From Emergomyces orientalis (taxonomy: Eukaryota; Ascomycota; Eurotiomycetes; Onygenales; Ajellomycetaceae), in contig MOWL01000028.1 of the NCBI GenBank assembly GCA_002110485.1, positions 62,001 to 126,000 of the forward strand: 64,000 bases of DNA, in the 5' to 3' direction. A program made the position numbers and the translations under genes. Below, piece by piece: positions 52,701 through 63,488 of this stretch (positions are counted from its first letter, which is position 1; the number at the start of each line of letters is the position of its first letter). Under the pieces are notes generated by a model. It worked only from the letters and a program-made list of their open reading frames with translations. It was not told the origin of the DNA and ran no database searches.

Positions 52701-53149
52701 TGTGTACTTGTCTCCTGGTTCTGCATCTGTAGCAACACCTCTGCCTCTTTCACCACCATCTGTAGTTGCAGAATGGGGGAGTCCTCGGGCACCATTGTGT
52801 AGCTGCCTGGCGGGGTGGCATAGACATTGAGTATTAGCACCGGGCCCTTTGCTGTGATGATAGTTAACAGTATCATGTATCTTGTTACTGCTCTAACCTC
52901 CCATGTCTCTGCTGCCAGTCTTTTGTTGATGAGAAACCCCACTCTAGCCTCCTTATTTTGCATGCCTGTCTGCCAAAAACCACAGTTGATTGAACATGTT
53001 GTGCCACTGCCAGCTCTCTCGTGCATCCATGGCTCTTGTAGCGCAATAATATTGTAGTTTAATGCTGTTTCAGGCTTGGCCAGCAACGCGTTCATCACTT
53101 TACTTGAGTTGTGCACATTGTATTGCAGTATTTGAAGTTGTTCACTCAT
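49741..53149 (-). pseudogene. LINE-B2 ORF2 (endonuclease-RT), interrupted mainly by TGA
   Basis: From the ATG at 53149 one frame runs to about 50216: endonuclease (LQYNVHNSSKVM, IIALQEPWMH, FNVHHSSWGG, ASDHLPVIIRL) and RT (NDKASGANGIPNRFLKMLG, LSLDISGAYDRV, IPQGSPLSPILFLFYNEELL, GFVDDINILAYG). Its stops are TGA at 52583-52585, 51986-51988, 51971-51973, 51521-51523, 51218-51220 and 50216-50218, each where B1 or B3 has Trp, and one TAG at 51593-51595 where the others have Gln. Near 50.2 kb there is a frameshift. Downstream TGAs again replace Trp (KKWLLNT and RWW segments). The knuckle CPCGYEHETVLHVMVHC is kept. The frame ends at 49741. Confidence 0.75.
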
Positions 53150-54498
53150 TGTTCACCCATATTCTGATCCTGCATGTCAATCGACCGTGTGAAGTGTATA
53201 TACTCATTTAGAGAGTCTTTCTATTGTGCACCTGCTCTGAACACATCAGTGGGTCTTCTCACTCTTCACTGACTACTCTGTGTTTCCTTGTCTGTGGTTC
53301 TGCCACATTTTCTGGGTGTGGTCCAGCCTTCCTCATCAGGGGCCTGTATCACAAAGCGTTGCGGCCGGTTCCTGAGTGCCTCTTTAGCTAGTTCCACCGC
53401 TGCGCGCCGTTCCGGGCAGTTTGCTGCTCATGCTGGGTGTGTCCCTCCACAGTTGCAGCAGACTGTCTTTTTTCCCTCTAACAGTGCTGCGCAGCTCTTG
53501 TCTGTGTGTCCCTCCACTGCACAGTGTCCACAGACATCCCCTTTTCGGCAAAATCTAGCTATGTGCCTGTATCGCTGACAGCTGTAGCACCAGGTGACTT
53601 GAGCCTCTCTATGAAAGATTTCAACCATGCAGAACTCATTCCCCAAGATAATACCATTTTCCACTAGAGTATTTGCCTGTTGTGATGTTGCTACATGTAT
53701 GATGATGCTTCCATGCAGTTTCTGTTGCTTAGCTAGATGCTTTGTCATCTTGTGAATGAGCACCTTGCATCTCAGTGATAGATTTTGCTTGTACACATCA
53801 TCCACTGCTTTCTCTGGTTTGTCCCAGCTAATGGCCTTGAGTGAAGCACTCTTGACCAGTACTGCATACATTTCCTTTCTCATATGCGCCTTGTCTTTCC
53901 ATTTTTCCACCCATTCACTGCTTTTCGCCAATTCAGCCTTTGTACTGGGTGTATCCGTGACAAGAATCAGGTCTCTGCTGGGCATGTATCTTGCTGCCAC
54001 CACTGTGCCGGCAGTGATGTCTTTGATAGCTTCGTTCATCTTCTTAACAATGGCCTCTGGGGTGCGCTCCTCCACTGCCAGTGCATCACAGTTGCGTCGA
54101 GATATCACCACCTCTCTCAATGCACGCCCGGTTACTATCTTTGCTGGCGGCCCTCCATTGGCCGCTATGCGCGCCCATGAGGTCTCACTGTCCAGCATGT
54201 TGCGTCTTTCATTCTGCTGTGATGCGCTTGTAGCATTCTCTAGCTTCTTTAACATGTTGTCAAGCAGGTCCTCCTTGAGCTCATTCACTGCCTTCAGAGC
54301 TCTCTGAATATACAGTAATTCTTTCTTATTAATCTTCTTGTCTTTCTCCCCCTCTCTAAGAGCCTCGGTGATCATGCACAGTGTTGCTGCCATACCATTT
54401 GTTGCTGCATCTCCTGCCTGCGCGGCTCCAGGTACGCGTCGCGCCGCGCGCGCACCCACATTCCCTGCACCACCACTCACGCTCACAGCCTCAACCAT
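53146..54498 (-). pseudogene. LINE-B2 ORF1 (zinc-knuckle Gag-like)
   Basis: It starts MVEAVSVSGGAGNVGARAAR with the ATG first base at 54498; the frame is open further upstream without element-specific evidence. It carries LREVVISRRNCDALAVEERT, VVAARYMPSRDLILVTDT and the knuckles CYSCQRYRHIARFC and CCNCGGTHPA followed by TGA (Trp in B1 and B3). One further TGA and a TAG precede the ATGA overlap with ORF2. This copy shows the uninterrupted state of the site where the 334-bp element inserted in B3 (GGTGCAGGGAATG). Confidence 0.7.
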
Positions 54499-54631
54499 GG
54501 TGTTTGAGAGTGTGTGAGCGAGCTGATGCCCTTCAAGACCCTCTGCGGTACGAAAGCGATCGCGATTTAAATGTAAAAGAATAAAATAATTTTTGATGAG
54601 GTTTTCGAAAATTCTGCTCACTAGTTAGTTA

Positions 54632-55696
54632 ATATAAATATATATTAGGAATTCATTTTCTCTTCTGAGAGATTCTGTTTGACTCATTCAGAATTTTTCA
54701 AAAATCTTAAACAAGATTTAGTTAACATCATGATTCATTTATTTAATATAGTTAGAAGCTTTTGAAATAAACAGTTTTTAAATCAAAAAAATCTACATAC
54801 TACTATTAGAAATATAATTTTCATAGAGTTAATTGTAGTGTATGATGACTTCTTGAAATTATTCAATATTAAATGCTACGTGCGATAGAACGTATACGTC
54901 AAAATAGTAGTAAGAGAATGTCTGATTCTTCATCTTTCACTGCTAATCAGCGGAAGAATATAAATAACTAAATACAGGCATCTTCCGCATGCGGAAGGAA
55001 TGATAAATGATATAGTAGGTAGGCACGTATGCTCTGCGGAAGGTAAGGGTAATGCTATAGCTAGGTAGGTACGTACGAAGCTATAGCGATAAGATTATAT
55101 AGGCGAATATATAATATAGCGAACGTACTAGGGAGCGTGGGCGTTGCCCACGATATTAAACATGTTATTGAATGCATTTCATAAATAGATTGATTGAGAG
55201 CTCATAATTTTCAGCAGATTGATAGCTATTGATAACTGGATAAATAGCAGAGTAATTTCATGACTATTAATGACTCTTTATCATCACAAATTACCATGCT
55301 GAATTTGTTGATCAATTGTATGTAATTTGAAAGAATTTTTCCATGAACTTCTCACAAGAAAAACAAGAAAAGCAAGATATCTACTATTAACTTATCAAGA
55401 CTCAGACAGCAATTCATTATTCATTATTCAAGTTAGCTATGACCCTCAGGCCTCAGTTCCCCACTAATTCACCAGATTTATAGACTCAAGCCTCACCAGC
55501 TTTAATTATAACAAGAAGCTTAAACTTTCATAAAACAGAAAGCCTCTATTCAATCTCATATTTTAAAATCATTATCATCTCATCATAGAAGTCTTATTTA
55601 TGTTCCATTCAAGTTGAGATATGTCATGCCACAGGCATGCTATGTCTGGCATTCCCTGAGGGGTTTAACTATACATAGAGTTCGGGTGCCCGTAAT
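54632..55696. other. AT-rich spacer with small palindromes
   Basis: No gene is visible. A patch at 54870-55160 has more CpG than its surroundings, with repeated GCGGAAG, a 16-bp palindrome CTTCCGCATGCGGAAG (54982-54997) and a hairpin CGTGGGC-GTT-GCCCACG (55136-55152). Confidence 0.5.
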
Positions 55697-56203
55697 AGTG
55701 GTGGCTATTATTATTATTATTCTTCCATTATAGATATATGCAGTCAGAGACTATGATATCTATCTGAGACTTAAAAAGTCTCAGGATTTTTCTAACTTTA
55801 AAACTAATTAATATACATTTTTTCTTCAAACAAATAGCACTTGCAATACTTGAATTCCAGCCCAGAATAGTCAGCAAATTGATTTTTCTTTTTTTATTTA
55901 TTTATTTATTTTTTTTATAAATATCTTTAAAGATTATTTATATTCTCTTTTTTCATATAATTTTCAAGTGATTACAAAGAAAATAAATTAATGATTGACA
56001 AAATAACTCATGACATGAATACAAAGGAAATAAAGGACAGACTCTAACACAGTATAATAGAAATAGTGAGATATTATATAATATCTAGCATAGATGGAAA
56101 CCTCATCAAAAATTATTTTATTCTTTTACATCTAAATTGCGATCGCTTTCGTACCGCAGAGGGTCTTGAAGGGCATCAGCTCGCTTACACACTCTCAAAA
56201 ACC

Positions 56204-57893
56204 ATGGTTGAGGCTGTGAGCGTGAGTGGTGGTGCAGGTATGAGAGATTTTTAAATGGTAGAATGTTCGCGTACGAATGAAAAAGTGAAGTTAAAAATTG
56301 AATTTTTTTGGGCTCCCCCCTTCTCCATATCTACAGGTTTTCCACGGCTTTTTATAACCATGAATCTCTCGCTAGCTATATTACAAAATATGCCCATATA
56401 GGGGCATGTTACATACAATAATCAATAGTCTGTCATATACCAAATGAAATATCCAAATTAGGTGGAAACTAGGAGAAAAATAACGATAGTAGATGGAGTG
56501 GCGTATTTGGTGGAGATTTGAATGGTTCGATGCATCCGTTTGGCGCTTGATTAATAATCAGGTGTTTGACAGCAGGGAATGTGAGTGCGCGCGCGGCGCG
56601 ACGCGTACCTGGAGCTGCGCAGGCAGGAGATGCAGCAACAAATGGTATGACAGCAACACTGCGCATGATCACCGAGGCTCTTAGAGAGGGGGAGAAAGAC
56701 AAGGAGGTTAATAAGAAAGAATTACTGTATATTCAGAGAGCTCTGAAGGCAGTGAATGAGCTCAAGGAGGACCTGCTTGACAACATGTTAAAGAAGCTAG
56801 AGAGCGCTACAAGCGCATCACAGCAGAATGAAAGACACAACATGCTGAACAGTGAGACCTCATGGGCGCGCATAGCAGCCAATGAAGGGCCGCCAGCAAA
56901 GATAGTAACTGGGCGTGCATTGAGAGAGGTGGTGATATCTCGGCGCAACTGTGATGCGCTGGCAGTGGAGGAGCGCACCCCAGAGGCCATTGTTAAGAAG
57001 GTGAACGAAGCTATCAAAGACATCACCGCCGGCACAGTGGTGGCAGCAAGATACATGCCCAGCGGAGACCTGATTCTTGTCACAGATACACCCAGTACAA
57101 AGGCTGAATTGGCGAAAAGCAATGAATGGGTGGAAAAATGAGAAGACAAGGCACATATGAGAAAGAAAATGTATGCAGTACTGGTCAAGAGTGCACTCTT
57201 GAAGGCAGTTGACTGGAATGACCCAGTTAAGACAATCGAGGATATCTACAGACAGAACCCAACACTGAGATGCAGGGTATTAATTCACAAGGCTGCAAAA
57301 AGGCTGCTAAAACAACAGAAGCCGCATGGAAGTATTGTGATACATGTAGCAACACCACAGCAGGCAAACACACTGGTGGAAGGAGGTCTTATTCTAGGGA
57401 ATGAATACTGTATGGCAGAGATCTTTCATAGAGAGGCCCAGGTCACTTGATGCTACAGCTGTCATCAGTATGGACATATTGCCAAATACTGCCGCAAAGG
57501 GGAGGTGTGCGCGCACTGTGCAGTAAAAGATCATACTGACAGAAACTGCCCTACACTGGCTGAGGGAGGAAAAGCAAGTGCTGTAACTGTGGAGGTAGTC
57601 ACCCAGCTTGGTCCAAAAACTGCCCTGAACGACACTTAGCGGCCAATCGGGCCAGAGAGGCCCTTAAGAACCGCCCAGAGCAGTTTGAAGTGCAGAGCCT
57701 GGATGAGGAGGGCTGGATCACCCCTAGGAAACGAAGCAGACCCATGCATGAGGAGGCCCCCAGCAGTCAACAGAAGACGGGCAGGCCTACAGACATAGCA
57801 AGGGCGGGGGCGAGACAGAGAGGCTCCATGAGTGAGTATGTACAAACCAACCAGTTGAATAACACACGGGACATGGACATGCATGAGTTATGA
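56204..57893 (+). pseudogene. LINE-B3 ORF1, split by the 334-bp element
   Basis: It starts MVEAVSVSGGAG at 56204. The 334-bp insertion (56239-56572) follows at the point where B2 reads straight on. After it come RVPGAAQAGDAATNG, LREVVISRRNCDALAVEERT and VVAARYMPSGDLILVTDT. TGA at 57139-57141 and 57448-57450 replace Trp codons that are TGG in B2. A 1-nt frameshift lies near 57575 in the second knuckle. The frame ends in the ATGA overlap with ORF2 (57890-57893). Confidence 0.75.
56239..56572 (+). repeat. 334-bp interspersed element, copy 2 (introner-like)
   Basis: It is almost identical to 16291-16624 and of equal length, differing mainly in a T-run and a C/T-run. It is flanked by the 4-bp TSD CAGG (56235-56238 and 56573-56576); B2 shows the empty site with a single CAGG. 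A GT donor (GTATGA, 56238) and AG acceptors (GACAG, and CAG in the right TSD) bracket it, with TTAAT as a candidate branch site about 20 nt upstream. Confidence 0.8.
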
Positions 57894-60800
57894 GGGAACA
57901 GCTTCATATACTGCAATACAATGTGCACAACTCTGTCAAGATGATGAATGCATTACTGGCCAAGCCTGAAACGGCATTAAACTATGATGTTATCGCGTTA
58001 CAAGAGCCCTGGATGCATGGAAAGACAGGAGAAGGCACCACTTGTTCTGCAAACTGTGAATTCTGGCAGATGAGCATGCAGGATGAGAAAGCCAGAGTGG
58101 GATTTCTAATTAACAAGAAGCTAGCAGTGGCGGCATGGAAAGTGAAAATAATATCAAGCTTTATGATCATGTTGACACTCCACACCGCATGCAGCCCGGT
58201 CATAATACTGAATGTCTACGCAATCCCACCAGGCAGTTACACAGCCATACCGGAGGATTCCCCGATCCATCAGCTCCAAGCGGTGGTGGAGGGGGCGAAG
58301 ACCGCGCTACAAGCGCAACATGGAAGACTGAGCGCGCAACAAGCACAGACTGTAGTGCTGGGAGACTTCAACGTGCATCACACACACTGGGGGGGAGAGC
58401 GCGTGGCGCGCAACTTCAACATGGCCTGGGAGCTCATTGCGCAGACCGATGCATTGGGGCTTCAATTGGCCACACTGAAGGGGGAAATCACATGGAAAGA
58501 CCGCGGCAGTGCGGGGACCACCCTGGATCTAATCTTTGTGTCAGAGAGTCTGAGCGCTGGAATGAGCAAGTGTGATGTAGCAAGGGAGGCAGACATGGCC
58601 TCAGATCATCTACCAGTAGCCACAGTTTTAGCAGTGAGGCCAACCACTGCACAAAGAGAAAGACGGAACTGGAAGAATGTTGACTCAACACAACTGCAAA
58701 GAGACTGTCAGAAGCTGAGATGCTGCACAGTCTTCACATCCACATTGAAGATTGATGAGTATGTGCAGTATCTCAGTGAGTTCATCAATAAGCTTGCAGC
58801 TAAACATGTCAAGAATGCACATATCTGTGAATATAGTCACTCCTGGTGGTCCACCAGGGTGGCAGAGGCAGTATGTGAGTACAAGCACATCTTAAGAAGC
58901 CCTCACAGCACAGAGGAAGAGAGAGTGCAGGCAAGAAATAAATACAACAGAGAGATGAAACTTGCAAAGACAGCCAGCTTTCGTGGCCTTATGAACAGTG
59001 CAGGGACTGACCCTAAACTGCTCTGGAAGCTAGCCAAATGGGGGCGCACTCACACCCGCGAAGTCAAGCAGCCGGCGCTAATCCCGCCCCTGGAGGGACT
59101 GCAGCACGGGACTGAGGCCTCTGAAACACTGATATGTGACTTCCAGGGCAAGACAGAGCTGCTGAGAGCACGCTTCTTCCCAGATCCCCTGCCTGCCAGT
59201 GAGACTGACATGAGTGAGTGCACACCACCGCCGGATATAGACAATATAATGGAAATCACAGAGGAAACCATGGCAGCAATCATAGCCAGGCTGCCAAATG
59301 ACAAGGCACCGGGTGCAAATGGCATCCCCAACCGATTTCTCAAGATGCTGGGGCCAGTGTTCATCAGAGCAATGACTGAGCTCACCCAGGCATGCTGGCA
59401 ATGGGAGCACTACCCACAGGCCTTCAAGACTGCGCGCACAGTGGTGCTGAAAAAACCAGGAAAGAAGAACTACAGCAAGGCAGAGGCATGGAGGCCTATA
59501 GCACTCCTGGATACAGTGGGTAAAATCATTGAGGCCGCAACAGCTAGAGAGCTTAGACGGCTAGCAGAACAATTTAATCTTCTACCAGTGCAACAGATGG
59601 GCGCGCGGAGTGGTCGCTCAACTGAGACAGCAGTGGCAATGTTACTGGCACAGATTCGCACTGTCTGAGAGGAGCCAGGGGCAGTGGCATCAGTGCTATC
59701 ACTGGATATCTCAGGAGCCTATGACAGGGTGCTAAGAAAGCGGCTTGTGCATATTCTTAGAATGAAAGGAATACCCAGACAACTCACTGGTTGAGTGAAC
59801 TCATTCATGAGTGACCAGAAGACCACTCTGGTATTTGATGAACAGAAGTCAGAGGTCTTCAAGGTGAAAGCAGGGATTCCTCAGAGGTCACCGCTCTCTC
59901 CTATTCTCTTTTTGTTCTATAATGAAGAGCTGCTGCGGGTATGCGCACCCCCCCATGAGCCATCCAGCTGCATAGGATTCGTGGACGATGTCAATGTACT
60001 GGCTTATGGCGCTTCCACTGAGGCCAACTGCGCGCAACTAGCGCGGATCCACGCGGAATGTGAGCATTGGGCGACCAGGCATGGAGCGATTTTCGCACCA
60101 CAGAAGTATGAGCTAATGCACTTCACCAGAGCAAGAACATGGTTCAATGTGGAAGAACCTCTACGGCTACCGCAGCAGGTTGTTGCACCACAGAAGGCCA
60201 TGAGAGTGCTGGGAGTGTGGCTGAACTCTAAGCTCAAGTGGAAGAAGCATGTGAATGTCACAGTGGGGAAAATGAAATCACAGGTCCGAGCATTAACTCA
60301 AACCACCCAGTCAACCTGGGGACTGCCTCTACACCAGGCTAGAAGAGTCTACAATGCAGTGATCAGGCCGGCCATCTCTTATGAGGCCCTGGCATGGCAC
60401 CTCCCATGCGCGACACCTCAGGAGCCAAGGCGCCAGCGGCAACTTCTAGCAGAGATGGAGAAAATACAGAATACATGCCTCCGCACCATTGCAGGGGCAT
60501 ATAGAGCCACGCCCATCTCATTGCTGGAGGCTGAAACACACACCCCACCTCTCAGCATTCACTTGGACAGCCTGGTTGTTAAGGCAGTGGAGCGAATCAG
60601 AAGATCAGGAATGGCTAGACAGATAGAGCAGGCATGCACTAGTGTGCGAACAAGACTCAGGCGAAGAAATGGAAGAGTGAGAAGGTCAGTTGAGACAGTG
60701 CTACATTCTACAGACATGCAGACAGCATGGAGTGCACAGTGGGCGGCTGGAGTAAAGCAAACTAGAAGAGACGAAAGACAGACTGATATCAGAATGAACT

Positions 60801-61255
60801 GGAGCTTTGCAAAATGGGTGCAGGAGGAGGTACTACATCGCTGGAGAACAAAGTGGCGGGCGCGTAGAACACCTTGGAGAGAGCTCTTTGGAAGGCCTCC
60901 AGATAAGAAACTATTGAAGTGGCATGAGGGGCTGAGCAAGGCGCGCAGCTCTCTAATAGTGCAGCTACGTACAGGCAAGACAGGGCTGGCAGCCTTTCTG
61001 CACAGATGAAGAGTGCCAGACTTCCCCACCCCCAGATGCGCATGTGGCTATGAGCAGGAGACAGTGACCCATGTGATGATTCACTGTATGCGGTTTGATG
61101 TGAGACGCAGGGAACTGGAAACAGAGGGCAGAATTGACAAGAAATGGCTGCTGAATACAAAAGAAGGCCTTCACAGACTCACAAGATGGTGGCTTGAACA
61201 GGGCATTCTTGAACAGTTCAAGCTAGCCAGAACACTCAGCGCATACAAAGCATAG
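57890..61255 (+). pseudogene. LINE-B3 ORF2 (endonuclease-RT), three TGA interruptions
   Basis: The whole ORF is in one frame from the ATG at 57890 to TAG at 61255: endonuclease (LQYNVHNSVKMM, VIALQEPWMHG, VVLGDFNVHHTHWGG, ASDHLPVATVL), RT (NDKAPGANGIPNRFLKMLG, EAWRPIALLDTVGKIIE, LSLDISGAYDRV, GFVDDVNVLAYG), then KWHEGLSKARSSLIVQLRTG and the knuckle CACGYEQETVTHVMIHC. The only stops are TGA at 59666-59668 (Trp in B1 and B2), 59792-59794 (Trp in B1; also TGA in B2) and 61007-61009 (Arg in B1 and B2). The usual G in IPQGSP is R here (IPQRSP). Confidence 0.8.
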
Positions 61256-61942
61256 CTGATACATCAAAAGGCATGCAGAGAAAGCAGACAAGCACAGAAA
61301 AGAGCGTGGCAAGTGCCAAATAACATGAGAGTACATGCAACTGGCGTGAACAAGGGTGGGAAAAACAGCTACTGGCATGTTATAATATGGGGTTGCATGC
61401 ATCAAGCGCAATAAAACACAGGAAAGTGCGACACCAGCATGAATCAACACAGGAATTGCGCGCGCCGGGCGTGAATGAGTCAGCCTAAATACAGCATAAG
61501 CAGTGTGAAGGAGTGACATGTCAACTGCTCATCAGACCCAGTGCAACAGTCAGATATGAAAAAGACTGAAGAGCTCTTCAGTACAACACACTCACTACAG
61601 TGCCTCGCGGCATGGGGGCCTTCAGGGGATTTTTTCTTATGTCAGAGATTGCACGCTCCTTTCTTCTTTCTTTTTCTTTTATTCTTTTCTATAGTGCTAT
61701 GCACTCTCTCTCTAAGAGCAGCTGTGGCTGCTCCACAGTAACCTGAAGATGTTAAATAGGCAGAATAGATCTGGGGATCGCGGGGTTTTTAGTCCAGTGG
61801 CAGGCAAGGCCGGCCACACGGATTCCCCTGCTTGTTAAAATAGATGAACACCCACATATCCTCGCGATTAAGTGGTGTATAAATAAATAATAATAATAAT
61901 AATATAATATCTAGCAGTTTTTATAAAGAATATTTCAGATTC

Positions 61943-62799
61943 TCATTCATTTATATTTTCATCTTTGAAATAGAATTGATTTCTAGTAGCTAGTTGAGTT
62001 TCATTGAGAAAATCAATTAAATATTGACTATCTATTTCAGTTGAAAATAGTAGTTTCATATTCATTTCTCTCAGTTTATATTTATATCTCAGTTCAGCTC
62101 TAAGTTCTTGATTTAATAAGCAATTCATTAAGATATGTTCTGAATCTTCAAGAGAGTCACAATATTCACAATTTTCACTTTCAATATCAGATATTCTTTT
62201 CAAATAAGATTTGAAATAGCCATGATCTAGTTTCAATTGAATGATTGAGGAGAAAAGCTTCTTCTTACACTTAATAGTGTATGATTTCCATTTAGATTTA
62301 GTTTCAAATCTAAGATAGTGAGGACTTTTTCTTTGTTTTTCCCATATTTTATGCCATTTTTCTAAGCAATTCTCTTTTATCTTTCTTTTAATAAAAGACC
62401 ATGAAACTATTTTTGAACTTGCAATATTTAGTTCTGTTCCTTTCTTTGCTGCTTCATCAGCAAGCTCATTTCCATGTATATTTATATGAGCAGGAACCCA
62501 GCTCAGATATATCTTTGTCTTATATTTTAATTGAATTCTTTTGCATATCTTTAGAATTACTTCTATATTCATTTGATCATTATGAATTTCATTCTTTTGA
62601 ATTCTTTTCAAAGCTGCTTGACTATCTGAAAAAATCCATGCTTCTTTCATATCTTTTCTTTTTGAAGCTTTTATTTCTATCAGTTTAAAAGCTTTCATTA
62701 TAGCATATAATTCAGCATCAAATACTTCACATTCATTTCCAATATTCCATGAATCTGATGTATATTTGTAATTATCTTCTGTATATGCTATTCCAGCTC
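61943..62799 (-). pseudogene. LINE-A A4 ORF2 fragment (RNase H to C-terminus)
   Basis: The frame is open and nearly identical to the end of A1 ORF2, from the RNase H segment IAYTEDNYKY through EVFDAELYAIMKAFK, IFSDSQAALK, LSWVPAHINIHGNELADEAA and the knuckle CEYCDSLEDSEHILMNC. It lacks endonuclease and RT, so it is a 5'-truncated copy. All its Trp codons are TGG, indicating a recent insertion. Confidence 0.85.
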
Positions 62800-62904
62800 A
62801 GTGGTGGCTATTACTATTGTGTGATCTTTTAGGTCGAGTGGTTAGGTGCAACCGTGCCTGCACCCGAGGTTCCTAGGCACTACAAGATATGTCTATAAGA
62901 AATC

Positions 62905-63483
62905 TGTTACGGAACACCCCGCAGGAGCGCCAGGAACCATTGGGTATTAAGGACGCTGACAGAATAGGCTACGGTTCGGCAGAACGAAGTTCCGAAGAAC
63001 CCTATCACGTGACTGATAGACTGGTATAACTGGTAGTCCACAATATACCAGAGCTACTAGTACTACCAGTAGATTGGTATAGTCAGTAGAACTGGATATA
63101 CCAGAACTATCACATCTACCAGAAGATTTCATCATGTATATAAACATGCTCATTACTCTTAGGATCAGAGAAGCTTATCTTCTTGATCACAATCAACTTC
63201 AGATTCTCTTATACCACTCTACCTTCTAAATATCCTACTTAGTTATAATCATAGCTTTGGTTCCCTTGGGATACTCTCTCTTACCTTAGCTGTATCACTT
63301 TCTACAGCACATTGGAACTATACATCCTCACGCCGGAGCTATCCTTACCTATTTACCCAAGTAAGCCTTGATAGTGGCACCTACCCTTTCCTCTAGTTAT
63401 CAAGCACGATAAGGCACCTTAATAGACCCAACCTTACCTACTTAACGGTGAACGCTTGCTACCGGAAAGCTCGGTAGTTAACA
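62905..63483 (+). repeat. Solo LTR with 5-bp TSD
   Basis: It starts TGTTACGGAACACC and ends CGGTAGTTAACA (TGTTA...TAACA ends) and is flanked by AAATC at 62900-62904 and 63484-63488. A TATATAA box near 63137-63143 indicates plus orientation. No internal retrotransposon sequence adjoins it, so it is probably the product of LTR-LTR recombination. Family (Gypsy or Copia) cannot be told from the LTR alone. Confidence 0.8.
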
Positions 63484-63488
63484 AAATC

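Larger units (their letters stand above)
49456..54616 (-). mobile_element. LINE-B2: full-length Tad-like LINE, decayed
   Basis: It is bounded by the 15-bp TSD CTCACTAGTTAGTTA at 49441-49455 and 54617-54631. It has the same organisation as B1 and B3. The 5' end (CAGAATTTTCGAAAACCTCA on the minus strand) matches the B3 5' region from AAACCTCATC onward. Confidence 0.85.
56091..61901 (+). mobile_element. LINE-B3: full-length Tad-like LINE inside A4
   Basis: It is bounded by the 15-bp TSD ATATAATATCTAGCA at 56076-56090 and 61902-61916. It contains both ORFs, the 334-bp element in ORF1, a 3' region ending CGCGATTAAGTGGTGTATAA and an (AAT)n tail. It is the mirror-orientation relative of B1 and B2. 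Confidence 0.85.
55711..62799 (-). mobile_element. LINE-A copy A4, 5'-truncated, split by LINE-B3
   Basis: The outer TSD AGTGGTGGCTATTA (55697-55710 and 62800-62813) brackets two LINE-A pieces: 61902-62799 (end of ORF2 and start of the 3' UTR) and 55711-56090 (rest of the 3' UTR, hairpin, AAT tail), both minus. Removing LINE-B3 and one TSD copy joins them at the same point of the A1 3' UTR. Confidence 0.85.

Noticed and set aside
51900..53200. Separate small genes at 51986-52474 and 52583-53149
   Set aside because: They are consecutive parts of LINE-B2 ORF2 separated by single TGA codons in the same frame.
33462..61901. Canonical RIP (CpA to TpA) as the cause of decay
   Set aside because: CpA targeting predicts TAA and TAG from CAA and CAG and TAG from TGG. 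Internal stops are almost all TGA; I found only isolated TAG (51593, a second in B2 ORF1) and a few TAA.
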